DNA from: Candidatus Butyricimonas faecavium
GTDB lineage: Bacteria > Bacteroidota > Bacteroidia > Bacteroidales > Marinifilaceae
Length of the DNA: 64,000 nt
NCBI GenBank assembly: GCA_944321125.1
Contig: CALUKD010000009.1
Coordinates: forward strand, 1 to 64,000
Reading direction: 5' to 3'
Positions 33,953-43,500 of the stretch are shown here, one piece after another; positions within the stretch are counted from its first letter, which is position 1; each line of letters begins with the position of its first letter. The translations under genes and the position numbers were made by a program. A model generated the notes under the pieces. That model did not search any database. It saw only the letters and a list, made by a program, of their open reading frames with translations, and was not told the DNA's origin.

Positions 33953-36628
33953 ATGAGTATATTGTTGAAAGTGATCTGTGGTATAATGTTTTTGTCTGGG
34001 ATATCGTATCAAATTATGGCAAAGGGAGTAATCAAAGGGAGAATTGTTGATTCTCAGTCAAAAGAGGTGTTGGTGGGGACTACAGTAAACGTGGAGGGTA
34101 CGACTGTTGGGTGTGTTACGGATACAGATGGGTACTTTGAATTAGAGATAGAAAAATCGGGAACGGTGGTGTTGGTATTCCGGAGTGTAGGTTATTCGGA
34201 AGTGAAAAAGAGTGTTGTTGTGGATGATAAAAAGGTGGATTTAGGGACAGTGGGAATGTTACCGATCTATATTAATTTGTCGGATGTGGTGGTACGTGGT
34301 TCTTTGGCGGTGGACCGGAAGACTCCGGTGGCCTTATCGGTGGTGACAACGAAAGAGATCGAGGAGAAACTTTCAACACAGGAATTTCCTGAGATATTGA
34401 AATCTTTGCCGAGTGTTTATGTCACGAAAGAGGGAGGAGCGTTTGGTGATGGACGGATTAATTTGCGAGGATTCGAGACGGAGAATATAGCAGTGATGGT
34501 AAATGGGGTGCCTGTGAACGAGATGGAGTGGGGTGGAATCTATTGGTCAAATTGGGCAGGCTTGTCGGATGTGACTCGTTTTATTCAGGTACAGCGGGGA
34601 TTAGGTGCATCAAAGATTGCTGTGCCGTCTGTTGGCGGTTCTATTAATATAGTGACAAATACAACGAATGCTGAAGCTGGAGGCTCTGTTTCATACGGAG
34701 TGGGGAATGATGGTTATAACAAAGTGGCTTTTAGCCTCTCTACCGGTTTGTTAAAGAATGGATGGGCTATGTCTATTTTAGGAGCAAGAACTTGGGGAGA
34801 CGGGTATATACAAGGAACAGATTTCGAGGGGTATTCTTATTTTATAAATGTTTCCAAGAAATTAGGAGAAAATCATGAATTGTCCTTAACTGCTCTTGGC
34901 GCTCCACAATGGCATAATCAACGTAATCGGAATGATAAAATGCTTATCAAGGCTTGGGAAAAGCTGGGTGATACGAAGTATAATCCGTCTTATGGTTTTG
35001 CGAATTGGAAAGGAGAGAGGGTACGAAAGGTTTCGGCATATAATAAATATCACAAGCCTCAAATTTCATTGAATCACCTTTGGGAGATCAACGAAAAGTC
35101 AAGTTTGTCCAGTGTGCTCTACTTGTCTTTAGGGCGAGGTGGTGGATATGGAGGGCGTTCTAATAAGGCTCATAAATATGATTGGTATGGAACTTCGAAG
35201 GGAGAGCCTACTACGGGTGATTTTAGGGCGGTCGACGGAACGTTTAATTATACGGCTGTCTATAATTTGAATTCTGCCAGCTTGGCCGGTTCGGAAATGA
35301 TCATGGCCATGAGCCGGAACGAGCATAATTGGTATGGATTGATTTCCACGTATACGACCAAACTGGGACAATATTTTGATGTGCATGGGGGCGTCGATTT
35401 GCGTTATTACAAAGGAAAACATTATAATGAGATCGTGGATTTGTATGGGGGAAAGTATTTTATTGATGATAGTCGGATGAATGTAAAATATAAGGCTGAC
35501 GATTATATATGGCAAAACAAGGAATTGAAGAAAGGGGATATTGTTTACCGGGATTATGATGGTTATATGGTGCAGGAAGGTTTCTTTGCACAAGGAGAAT
35601 ATAATCGAGATGCTTTGAGTGTATTTGTAGCCGGATCCTTTTCAAATATAACCTATTGGCGAAAAGATCGTTTTTATTATTCAAAAGATGAGGCAAAATC
35701 GGATAAGGAGAGTTTCTTGGGGGGAACAGTGAAAGCCGGGGCGAATTATAATTTAACAGATCATCATAACATCTTTGCAAATATCGGATATTTCTCTCGG
35801 GCTCCTTATATGCAAGGCGGCGTGTTTTTGCAGCAGGATGTGAGTAACGAGACGAATCCGGATGCCGTGAACGAGAAGGTGTTTACTTTTGAGTTAGGAT
35901 ACGGTTTCCGGTCATTTTGGTTGGATGCCAACATGAATTTGTATCGAACTTCGTGGATGGATAAGACATTGGCCAATTTTTTTGAGAAGAACGGGGAGAG
36001 GGTGCGGGTGAATTTGACCGGATTAGATGCGTTGCATCAGGGGATTGAGGTTGATTTCGTGTTACGTCCGTTGAAAGATCTGAAAGTTACCGGGATGTTT
36101 TCCATGGGTGACTGGCATTGGAATGGAGATGGTAAAGGATATGCTTATAATTCATCCGGTGAGCCAGTTGATAAAAGTGGAAATCCGGTGAACCAGATCG
36201 GGGGAGGGAATCATGCTCAAAATATAGTAAAGATGAAGGATGTACGGGTAGGTAATTCGGCACAGACTACTTTTGCTTTGGGAGGGAGTTATCAGTTTTT
36301 GAAAGGGGGACATGTAGGAGTGGATTATTCTCATTTTGCTCGGAATTATGCAAAATTTACACCTTCTTTGGGGTATGATCTGGGAGCAGAGAACACATTT
36401 GAATCTCCTTGGAGAATGCCGGCGTATGGTACTTTGGATGTTAATGTCAACTATCGGTTTTCGTTGAGAAAGATGTTTGGCGTGATGATTTTTGCGAACG
36501 TGAATAATCTCTTGGATAAGGAATATGTTGCAGATGCCGAGGATGGTGTCAAGCATGATAAGGAAACGGCCAAGGTTTTCTACGGTTTCGGCCGTACTTT
36601 CTCTATGAATTTGAAGATCACGTTCTAA
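33953..36628 (+). CDS. TonB-dependent receptor (non-SusC)
   Basis: An outer-membrane receptor of 891 aa starting from the ATG at 33953 (the frame is open to a GTG at 33944). Signal peptide to about residue 23 (QIMA), then a carboxypeptidase-regulatory-like domain (about 25-105, IKGRIVDSQSKEVLVGTTV), plug with IRGxxx-type wording NLRGFETENIAVMVNGVPV and GSINIVTN, and a long barrel ending NLKITF. It lacks both the STN domain and SusC signatures and has no SusD partner. Its size and plug resemble receptors for siderophores or other small ligands more than glycan importers. It is separated from locus 2 by the long hairpin terminator, so it is probably transcribed on its own. Confidence 0.9.
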   Translation: MSILLKVICGIMFLSGISYQIMAKGVIKGRIVDSQSKEVLVGTTVNVEGTTVGCVTDTDGYFELEIEKSGTVVLVFRSVGYSEVKKSVVVDDKKVDLGTVGMLPIYINLSDVVVRGSLAVDRKTPVALSVVTTKEIEEKLSTQEFPEILKSLPSVYVTKEGGAFGDGRINLRGFETENIAVMVNGVPVNEMEWGGIYWSNWAGLSDVTRFIQVQRGLGASKIAVPSVGGSINIVTNTTNAEAGGSVSYGVGNDGYNKVAFSLSTGLLKNGWAMSILGARTWGDGYIQGTDFEGYSYFINVSKKLGENHELSLTALGAPQWHNQRNRNDKMLIKAWEKLGDTKYNPSYGFANWKGERVRKVSAYNKYHKPQISLNHLWEINEKSSLSSVLYLSLGRGGGYGGRSNKAHKYDWYGTSKGEPTTGDFRAVDGTFNYTAVYNLNSASLAGSEMIMAMSRNEHNWYGLISTYTTKLGQYFDVHGGVDLRYYKGKHYNEIVDLYGGKYFIDDSRMNVKYKADDYIWQNKELKKGDIVYRDYDGYMVQEGFFAQGEYNRDALSVFVAGSFSNITYWRKDRFYYSKDEAKSDKESFLGGTVKAGANYNLTDHHNIFANIGYFSRAPYMQGGVFLQQDVSNETNPDAVNEKVFTFELGYGFRSFWLDANMNLYRTSWMDKTLANFFEKNGERVRVNLTGLDALHQGIEVDFVLRPLKDLKVTGMFSMGDWHWNGDGKGYAYNSSGEPVDKSGNPVNQIGGGNHAQNIVKMKDVRVGNSAQTTFALGGSYQFLKGGHVGVDYSHFARNYAKFTPSLGYDLGAENTFESPWRMPAYGTLDVNVNYRFSLRKMFGVMIFANVNNLLDKEYVADAEDGVKHDKETAKVFYGFGRTFSMNLKITF

Positions 36629-37074
36629 AATTATCGGAAATAAAGATTTAGTTATTTTGTGTACAACAAAGTACAATAATTCGTTTTTATACATTTTTGC
36701 GATTCCTCTCTAATTTTATTTGAGAAATATTTTGAAAATGAATGTGTTAGCTATTTGTTATTATGGCTTTTAAACAAAAATTGATATAGAGGAGGAAGCT
36801 CAATTCTCTACATGGTTGGCGGTTTAGTTTGGAGTAGTAAATTTGACGTTGATAAAAGAATAAACGTGTTTATTACAAACCTTTCTTTTTTTATTTCGTA
36901 ATATTAAGTATATATTTTATTAGTATATAAAAGCGAGTCTAAAAATAGATGTTTCTCCTATGGACTTAGTTGTTACTCGTCTGATAAGTTTGTTGTTCAG
37001 GTATTAATGGATGTTTTTATTGGACGAATATTTCACGGTAAAATATATTTATATTTAAAATTAAATAAAGTATT
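36629..37074. other. intergenic stretch after the TonB receptor
   Basis: About 445 AT-rich bases without a supported gene. Apart from the promoter at 36816-36845 it contains a palindrome aataaacgtgtttatt (near 36860) and no clear terminator for the receptor gene. Confidence 0.5.
36816..36845 (+). promoter_or_regulatory. promoter with long leader upstream of the fimbrillin-like gene
   Basis: TTG (36816-36818), 19 bases, then TAAATTTG (36838-36845), a full match to the Bacteroidetes consensus. The next start codon is about 230 bases downstream, so the mRNA would have an unusually long 5' leader, unless a closer promoter exists. Confidence 0.55.
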
Positions 37075-38031
37075 ATGAAAAAATTAATGGTTTTGATATT
37101 AAGTTCTTTGACTTTGCTGATTGCTTGTTCTAAAGATGATGATGGAACAGATGAATCAATCTCCAAATTGGTTACTCCTCAAATAAGAGCAAGGGTGACG
37201 GATCCGCTCAATCAGAATCCTTTTACGGGTATTCTTGAGGTATACCCATGTAAAGACGGGACCTCTATTTATTACGGTAATTATATTAATGGAAAACTTA
37301 CCGTGTTTAATGGATATTATACCATATTGAATGGGGATGTATATGGTGATCACAATCGAGAACTTCATTTACCGATAGGAGACTATAACATGGTGTATTG
37401 GGGGACACCCAAGTATGAGGAACCAATTTATAATTCTCCTGCGATAATTCATGCTGGACTAACAGAGGGAGCAGATCTTTCCAAACTTTATTTTGGTTTA
37501 CGAGCTAATACAGATGGAACTTATATGCCTGTGTATGATTTGGTATATGCGGTAAAACCTGCTCATATCGGCTCAGAAGATTTGCAAACTTCTCTTACAC
37601 GAGTGGGATCTGGTTTGAAAGTGATTTTAAGACAAGAGGATAATAGTGTGTTCAGTTCTAGTGTTACGAGCGTAAAAGTTCATATTGGGAGTATTGCCGA
37701 GAAAATGAATTTTTATACGGCTGAAGCAGAAAATATGACAAAAACAGTGAAGTTTGAATTGTCTCGTTCTACAGATGCAACGATCATGAGCAATGCTACA
37801 GTGATGTTATTTCCTTCTGCGCCTAATCCTTTGTTAGAGTTGTTTATTACATTGGAAGACGGTTCCGTGCATAAACTTTCCAAGCAATTGGCTTCTACGT
37901 TGTCGCCGAATACACGTCTTACTTTAAATGTGGTTATTGGCAAAATATTGCCTGGTGGAGACCCTGGAGACTTTACGATAGAGGATTGGAACGAAGAAAG
38001 TGAAACAATCGAGTTTCCGGTTGTGAATTGA
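37075..38031 (+). CDS. FimB/Mfa2- or fimbrillin-like surface lipoprotein (tentative)
   Basis: A 318-aa lipoprotein (LLIACS, Cys18) made of two beta-rich halves. The second half (about 165-318) has the layout of fimbrillin-type sandwiches: VGSGLKVILRQED, SVTSVKVHIGS, ATVMLFPSAPNPLLELFITLEDGS, TRLTLNVVIG, and an ending FTIEDWNEESETIEF. The DW-containing final strand is common in Bacteroidales fimbrillin and fimbrial anchor proteins. It is a single gene with no pilus neighbours, so it might instead be a lone surface adhesin. The family assignment is tentative; that it is a real lipoprotein gene is much surer. Confidence 0.6.
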   Translation: MKKLMVLILSSLTLLIACSKDDDGTDESISKLVTPQIRARVTDPLNQNPFTGILEVYPCKDGTSIYYGNYINGKLTVFNGYYTILNGDVYGDHNRELHLPIGDYNMVYWGTPKYEEPIYNSPAIIHAGLTEGADLSKLYFGLRANTDGTYMPVYDLVYAVKPAHIGSEDLQTSLTRVGSGLKVILRQEDNSVFSSSVTSVKVHIGSIAEKMNFYTAEAENMTKTVKFELSRSTDATIMSNATVMLFPSAPNPLLELFITLEDGSVHKLSKQLASTLSPNTRLTLNVVIGKILPGGDPGDFTIEDWNEESETIEFPVVN

Positions 38032-38269
38032 AAGAATATAATTTGATTGTCACATAAAATAAATATGTATTGTTTTAGTAATAGAATTTTGTTTTGTTTT
38101 TTTTAATTAATGTATTTAGAGTTATGGTCAAAATAATCGGTTATAGTATTGGTTTTGAATTGGTAAATGACAGTATATTTTGAATGTTGGGGAAAATAAT
38201 GGATAAATAGTATTTTACAATAAAATAAAAAATAAGTAAGTTTTTAGTATATACTGAAAAATTTATTAC

Positions 38270-38277
38270 TATATTTG
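38270..38277 (+). promoter_or_regulatory. -7 box of a candidate small RNA
   Basis: TATATTTG is an exact TAnnTTTG match. Transcription would begin about 38282-38285, which is the base of the long hairpin that follows. No coding start is downstream on this strand for about 1 kb. Confidence 0.6.
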
Positions 38278-38281
38278 CAAT

Positions 38282-38403
38282 GCCCACATAAGAAATAAAA
38301 GAACGCTTGTTGCATAGGAAGGGATAGCCTCCGGTATGCGACGGCGTTCTTTTTGTTATTTCATGGGCAATTATAATAAAAGAGACCGGAGGCTCTTTTT
38401 TTT
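38282..38403 (+). ncRNA. candidate structured small RNA
   Basis: About 122 nt, bounded by a -7 box and a rho-independent terminator. The 5' portion (38281-38369) forms one long hairpin: base tgccca/tgggca, middle agaacgc/gcgttct, upper gcata/tatgc, apex gga-gg/cc-tcc. The terminator (38381-38403) has stem AGAG/CTCT plus CC/GG and eight T. Its segment accggaggct (38385-38394) is a 10-nt perfect complement of agcctccggt (38326-38335) at the hairpin apex, so two folds are possible. No ORF with a start codon fits. I do not recognise it as a known RNA family. It lies antisense to the region just past the 3' end of the locus 3 sigma gene. Confidence 0.6.
38381..38403 (+). terminator. terminator of the candidate small RNA
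   Basis: Stem AGAG-(A)-CC against GG-CTCT with a GGA loop, followed by a long T-run (about eight to ten T). Confidence 0.75.
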
Positions 38404-38431
38404 CCATAGAGATAAACGCTTGTTAGAAGAT

Positions 38432-38460
38432 ATTGTTACAATTTCCGTGTAACAATTTTT
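38432..38460 (+). terminator. second terminator-like hairpin in the series
   Basis: Perfect 8-bp stem attgttac/gtaacaat with a 9-nt loop, followed by five T. AT-rich, so weaker than its neighbours. Confidence 0.5.
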
Positions 38461-38476
38461 AAAATTCAATTTGTCC

Positions 38477-38510
38477 AAGGCAGGGCCGTGATGGTGACCT
38501 GCCTTTTTTT
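38477..38510 (+). terminator. third terminator in the series
   Basis: Perfect 8-bp stem aaggcagg/cctgcctt followed by seven T on the plus strand. It lies 46 bases from the stop of the minus-strand sigma gene but has no T-run on the minus strand, so it acts on plus-strand transcripts. Confidence 0.78.
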
Positions 38511-38555
38511 GGTTATAATAATTAGGTACGTGAGTAAATGTATTTTCAGAATTAA

Positions 38556-39122
38556 TTAAAGTGGCAACGTGATAGAAAGAAAATATGTGAGTCCCTTTAA
38601 TTTTTCTCTTAGTATTTGTTTTCCCCGTTTTTTGTAGCTTTTCACAGAATCGAGTGATAATTTAAGAATCTGGGCAATTTCTTCGTTGGATTTGCCTTCT
38701 AAACTTAGTTTGTATATAGTTTGAATTAGTTCGGGCAGTTTGTTTATAGCCTGATGCATGAGAAAATATACTTCTTCTTCGATGATGGTATTCAGAAAAT
38801 AATCTTCATCTTGCTGAGGTGTACTTGTTTGCAAATAATTTTGTTTTGCATTTTCGTGTTCCATATAATTGAAACAACGATTTTTAATGGAGAGATAGAG
38901 AAAAGATTTCAATTTGTTAAGATTGGCAAAATCTCGTTTGTTGCTGTATAAATCTAGGATGACATCATGGACGATGTCTTCTGCCACGTCAATGTCTTTT
39001 ACGTATTTAAAAGCGAAGTGTGCGAATATCTGGTAGTATTCTTTAAAAAAAATCTTATATGCGGTCTCGTCTCCCTCGATAAGTTGTTTTACCCAAATAT
39101 TATGATTTTCCGAGTCTGTCAT
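38556..39122 (-). CDS. ECF RNA polymerase sigma factor (locus 3)
   Basis: ECF sigma of 188 aa. Region 2: FFKEYYQIFAHFAFKYVKD and AEDIVHDVILDLYS. Region 4: SNEEIAQILKLSLDSVKSYKKRGKQILREKL. It is encoded divergently from the fecR/susC genes it presumably serves, unlike loci 2 and 4 where sigma, fecR and susC run in one direction. The 151-base divergent gap holds a full housekeeping promoter for this gene. No minus-strand terminator is evident beyond its stop; instead the plus-strand small-RNA region lies there, so transcripts may overlap. Confidence 0.93.
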   Translation of the reverse strand: MTDSENHNIWVKQLIEGDETAYKIFFKEYYQIFAHFAFKYVKDIDVAEDIVHDVILDLYSNKRDFANLNKLKSFLYLSIKNRCFNYMEHENAKQNYLQTSTPQQDEDYFLNTIIEEEVYFLMHQAINKLPELIQTIYKLSLEGKSNEEIAQILKLSLDSVKSYKKRGKQILREKLKGLTYFLSITLPL

Positions 39123-39147
39123 TTTATTCTGGTCTTCTTTACGAGAA

Positions 39148-39177
39148 CAAAGATAGGATATATTTTATGTGGTGCAA
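39148..39177 (-). promoter_or_regulatory. promoter of the locus 3 sigma gene
   Basis: On the minus strand TTG (39177-39175), 19 bases, then TATCTTTG (39155-39148): a full Bacteroidetes housekeeping promoter match, 26 bases before the start codon. No TAnnTTTG is seen for the divergent fecR, in line with fecR depending on the ECF sigma. Confidence 0.75.
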
Positions 39178-39273
39178 GGGTGGGAATTAATATTATATCT
39201 TTTATTTTTTTTGATTGTTTCTTTGACACTTTTAATATGAGGTCCTGTTATATATCTAAAAATAGATAGAATT

Positions 39274-40431
39274 ATGGAAAATGTTTATCGGATTGCAAAA
39301 TTAATACAGGCTTGTGTTTTGGGAAAGGCATCCGTGGAAGAAGAAGAAGAAGTGGAACGTTGGCTGGAAGAAAGTGAACGGCATCGGGAATTATTCCAAA
39401 TTTTCGAAAGTGAAGAATTTGTAAATATACAACGTATAGAACATGAGTTGTTTGATGAAGAGCGGGGATTTTCTCGGTTTATACTGGCAAAACGAATGAT
39501 TGATCGGCGATGTATGTTACGTCGAGTTGCTATGATTGCGGCTATATTCGTCTTGTTGATGGGTGTCGGTTTGGGGGGATGGGTTGTTTTTCAGGAAGAA
39601 AAATATGTGCCTTTGGTAAAATTGGAGACAGATTCCATCGTACCTGGAGAACGTAAAGCTGTTTTAGTTTTAAACGATGGTAAACATATAGATTTAAGGG
39701 ATACAATGCAAGTAGAGATTGGAGAGTGCGAAACCCGGATTTTTGTTGCTGGAGATAGTACCCGACTTGTCGTTAAAGATAATTCGATTGAGCCTTCTCT
39801 GCATACGGTTTTTACTCCAGTAGGGGGAGAGTATAAGCTAACCTTGTCCGATGGTTCCCGGGTATGGTTAAATGCCTCCAGTCACTTACAGTTTCCCTCT
39901 GTATTCCAGAATGATAAACGAGAAGTACAGGTGGAGGGTGAAGTATATTTTGAGGTATCCAAAGATTCGTTACGTCCTTTTCTGGTACGAACGGGAGATG
40001 TGGTCGTGGAGGTGTTGGGAACATCGTTTAATGTACGGGCTTATTCTGGGGAAGAATATAAGACCACGTTGGTGGAGGGAAGTGTTGCTGTAGGATATTT
40101 GGGAGAAACGATGAAGATAAGGCCGGGACAACAATGGGTACTGGAGAAAGATGGCCCTAAAGTTCACGAGGTGAAAATAAAATCGGTTGTGAGTTGGAAA
40201 AACGGTGATTTTGCTTTTGAAGATCAAGTACTGCCAGAGGTGTTTAATGAATTGGAGCGTTGGTATGATATTGATGTATTTATAAATAATGATGCAATTC
40301 GAAATATGAAGTTTACGGGGATATTTCCAAGGTATGAAAATATAAATGATGTACTTCATATTATTGAATTGGCAACGTGTGTGAAATGTAGTATTTCAGG
40401 TAAAACGATAGTGGTTTCAATGGATAAATAA
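39274..40431 (+). CDS. FecR family anti-sigma factor (locus 3)
   Basis: A 385-aa membrane anti-sigma. The N-terminal cytoplasmic region includes a Glu-rich stretch (VEEEEEVERWLEESERHRELF). One membrane helix lies at about 88-110 (VAMIAAIFVLLMGVGLGGWVVF). The FecR domain (about 180-275) has PVGGEYKLTLSDGSRVWLN and VEVLGTSFNVRAYSG. The C-terminal DUF4974 region (about 310-385) has FNELERWYDIDVFI and ends ISGKTIVVSM. It precedes an STN-type SusC after a perfect 11-bp hairpin, the same order as in loci 2 and 4. Confidence 0.94.
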   Translation: MENVYRIAKLIQACVLGKASVEEEEEVERWLEESERHRELFQIFESEEFVNIQRIEHELFDEERGFSRFILAKRMIDRRCMLRRVAMIAAIFVLLMGVGLGGWVVFQEEKYVPLVKLETDSIVPGERKAVLVLNDGKHIDLRDTMQVEIGECETRIFVAGDSTRLVVKDNSIEPSLHTVFTPVGGEYKLTLSDGSRVWLNASSHLQFPSVFQNDKREVQVEGEVYFEVSKDSLRPFLVRTGDVVVEVLGTSFNVRAYSGEEYKTTLVEGSVAVGYLGETMKIRPGQQWVLEKDGPKVHEVKIKSVVSWKNGDFAFEDQVLPEVFNELERWYDIDVFINNDAIRNMKFTGIFPRYENINDVLHIIELATCVKCSISGKTIVVSMDK

Positions 40432-40432
40432 A

Positions 40433-40461
40433 ACAAGGAAGTATTAGGCCTACTTCCTTGT
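40433..40461 (+). terminator. hairpin between fecR and susC (locus 3)
   Basis: Perfect 11-bp stem acaaggaagta/tacttccttgt with a 7-nt loop, 1 base after the fecR stop, followed by tcgttt. Possible attenuating terminator or mRNA-processing structure; unrelated in sequence to the locus 2 hairpin but in the same place. Confidence 0.65.
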
Positions 40462-40526
40462 CGTTTAATTTAATAACGTCTCACAGTTGGGTGAGGCAAT
40501 TATAAATGTAAAAACATAACAAAGTT

Positions 40527-43500
40527 ATGAAAAAGTATGAACATTTTGGTGTAAGATGGAAATCTTATGCGAAACAAGGTATTTTTTACTGTTGTTTGTT
40601 CTTGTGTCTGTGGCTGATTCCTGTGAAAGGGTACAGTCAAGATGTCCGTTTGACATTGAAAATGAATAACGTGACTCTTTTACAAGTGTTTGATGAGCTT
40701 GCGAGGCAGACAGGTTACGAATTCGTTTATAGTAGTACGATTTTAGAAAAAGTCGGAAATGTGTCTGTTGACGTGAGTAATGAATCTTTGGAGAATGTGT
40801 TGGATTTGTGTTTGGCGGAAACCGATCTGGGATACAAGATCGAGGATAAACATATTATTATTTCTCCAAAGTTGAAAAAGGAGGTGCCCAAGAAAACCGT
40901 GACTTATTCAGGGGTTGTAAAGGATAAAGGGGGAAATACTTTACCGGGGGTAACGATTATTCTAGAAGGAACGACTGCCGGGGTGACGACGGATGTTAAT
41001 GGAAAATTTTCTATTTCCGTACCCGAAGCTCTTGACACGAGACTAGTGTTTTCTTTTGTGGGAATGAAAAAGAAAGTTGTAACGGTGAAAAATCGTAAAC
41101 CTCTAAACGTGGTGATGGAAGAAGAGGTTACTTCCATGGATGAGGTTGTGGTAACTGGTATTTTTAACAAACCGAAGGAAAGTTTCACGGGGGCAGCAGT
41201 GAAAGTTACCCAAGAAGAATTGAAAGCTGCAGGGAATCGGAATATATTGAAATCATTGTCTAATATTGATCCCTCTTTCCAGATTGTTGAAAATAATGCT
41301 TTTGGCTCTGATCCGAATAAATTGCCAGAAATTCGCTTGCGTGGTGTTTCCTCTATACCGAGCGTGAGTGATTTACAGACGGATATGAGAGCGGAGTTAT
41401 GTACACCTTTGTTTATTTTGGATGGTTTTGAGATTACATTGGAACGGGTGATGGACTTGAATAATGACGAGATAGAGTCGATCACGATTTTAAAAGATGC
41501 AAGTGCTACTGCAATTTATGGGTCGCGGGGAGCTAATGGGGTTATAGTGATAAAAAGTGTCCAACCAGAGCAAGGGAAATTGAAAGTTTCTTATAATGGT
41601 AATTTGAATTTGGAGATACCAAGTTTAAGTAGTTATAACTTGATGGATGCCGCAGGAAAGTTACAGTTAGAATGGGATGCCGGGTTGTATGAAAATAGTG
41701 TAGCGGCAGAAGATCTGAAATTGAAACGTTCTTATGCAAAAAAGCTTGAGAGAGTATTGGCAGGTGTCGATACGGATTGGAAGTCTATTCCCGTGCAAGT
41801 GGGAGTTGGCCAAAATCATTATGTGGGAGTTAGTGGAGGTGATGCTCTTTTCAGATATAGTATGGGGTTGTCTTATAATAATGTTGTTGGTGCAATGAAG
41901 GGGTCTAAGCGTAACACGTTGAATGGTTCGGTGACGTTGTCTTATTTAGGAGAGAAATTCCAGTTGAATAATTCTATGTCATTTAATATTAATAATTCAT
42001 CAGAGAGTCCGTATGGAGCTTATTCGAGTTATGTGAGTATGAATCCTTATTGGGAGCCTTATGATAAAGAAGGGTACGTGGTGAAACAGTTTGAAACAGA
42101 AAGTACCGTTTTATTTACAAATCCTATAAACAATCCATTGTGGAATGCTTTTTCCGGTAGTTTTTCAAAATCAAAATATAATGGGATAACGAATAATTTG
42201 GCGATAACTTACAAACCGATAACTTTTTTGCAGGCAACGGTTAATGTTAGTTTCAATAAGACCTTTTCGGCTTCTGATAATTACCAGTCGTCTAAACATT
42301 CCAATCAGGTTTGGAAAGAGGATATTTTAGAGCGTGGACAACGGGATTATAATAGTAGTGAGAATTCTAGTTGGTCAATAAGTGGAACTGTGAATTATTT
42401 TAAACAATGGGATAAGCATATTCTTTCTGCCGGATTTAACATGGAATTTCGGGAGAGTATCATAACGAGTCGTTCTATGTCAGTTCAAGGTTTCCTGAAT
42501 GACGAGATGAATAGTTTGGGAAATGGACATAAATATGTTGGGGATCGTCCATCTAGTAGTGACTTTAAATCTAGGGCTGTTGGCTTTACAGGGACAATAA
42601 ATTATAATTACGATAATCGTTATTTTTTTGATGCTTCTTATCGTATCGATGGGGCCTCTTCTTTTGGTTCAGATTCTCGTTTTGCCCCATTCTGGTCGTT
42701 GGGGGCCGGGTGGACTGTAAGTAACGAGACATGGATGAGAGAATATGTACCTTTAATAAATTATATGCGATTAAAATATTCGTTCGGTTGTTCCGGTTCG
42801 ATGGCTTTTTCCCCATGGCAATCTCAAGGGACTTATACTTTTGGTAATGGTATGGAGTATCATGGTTCAATTGCGGCTACGATCAGTGGGTTGGAAAATC
42901 CTGATTTGAAATGGCAAAATACGTATCAACATAATGTTGGGGTTGATTTCGGTTTCTGGAAAAGCAAAGTTTCAATCACGGCGAATTACTATCGTAAATT
43001 AACGGATAATTCAATCACGGATATGGCGTTGCCGTTGAGTAATGGTTTTGAAAGTTATACAGGAAATTCCGGGGAGATTTTAAATACTGGTTTTGACTTG
43101 AATATTTCTTTCTATATGATTCGGAATGAAGGTAAACAGGTGTTCTGGAATATGACGTTCGGAACTTCTTATAATAAGAATAAACTGTTAAAACTTTCCG
43201 AGGCTGTAAAAGAGCAGATGAACGAATTGAGAAGCCAACAATCCTCAGGGATGTATTATGTCTATGAGGAGGGGAACAGTGTTGATGCGATTTACGCTGT
43301 TCCAACAGTCGGTGTAGATCCAAGTACGGGGCAGTTGGTTTATCTATATAAAGACGGGACACAAAGTTACAAATATGATGTTTCACAGCGTGTGGTTTGT
43401 GGAGATCGTATGCCGAAACTGGATGGACGTCTGAATACTTCTTTCTCTTGGCGGGGATTTTCCGTGTATGCGGGTTTCACGATTCGTACGGGGGGACAAC

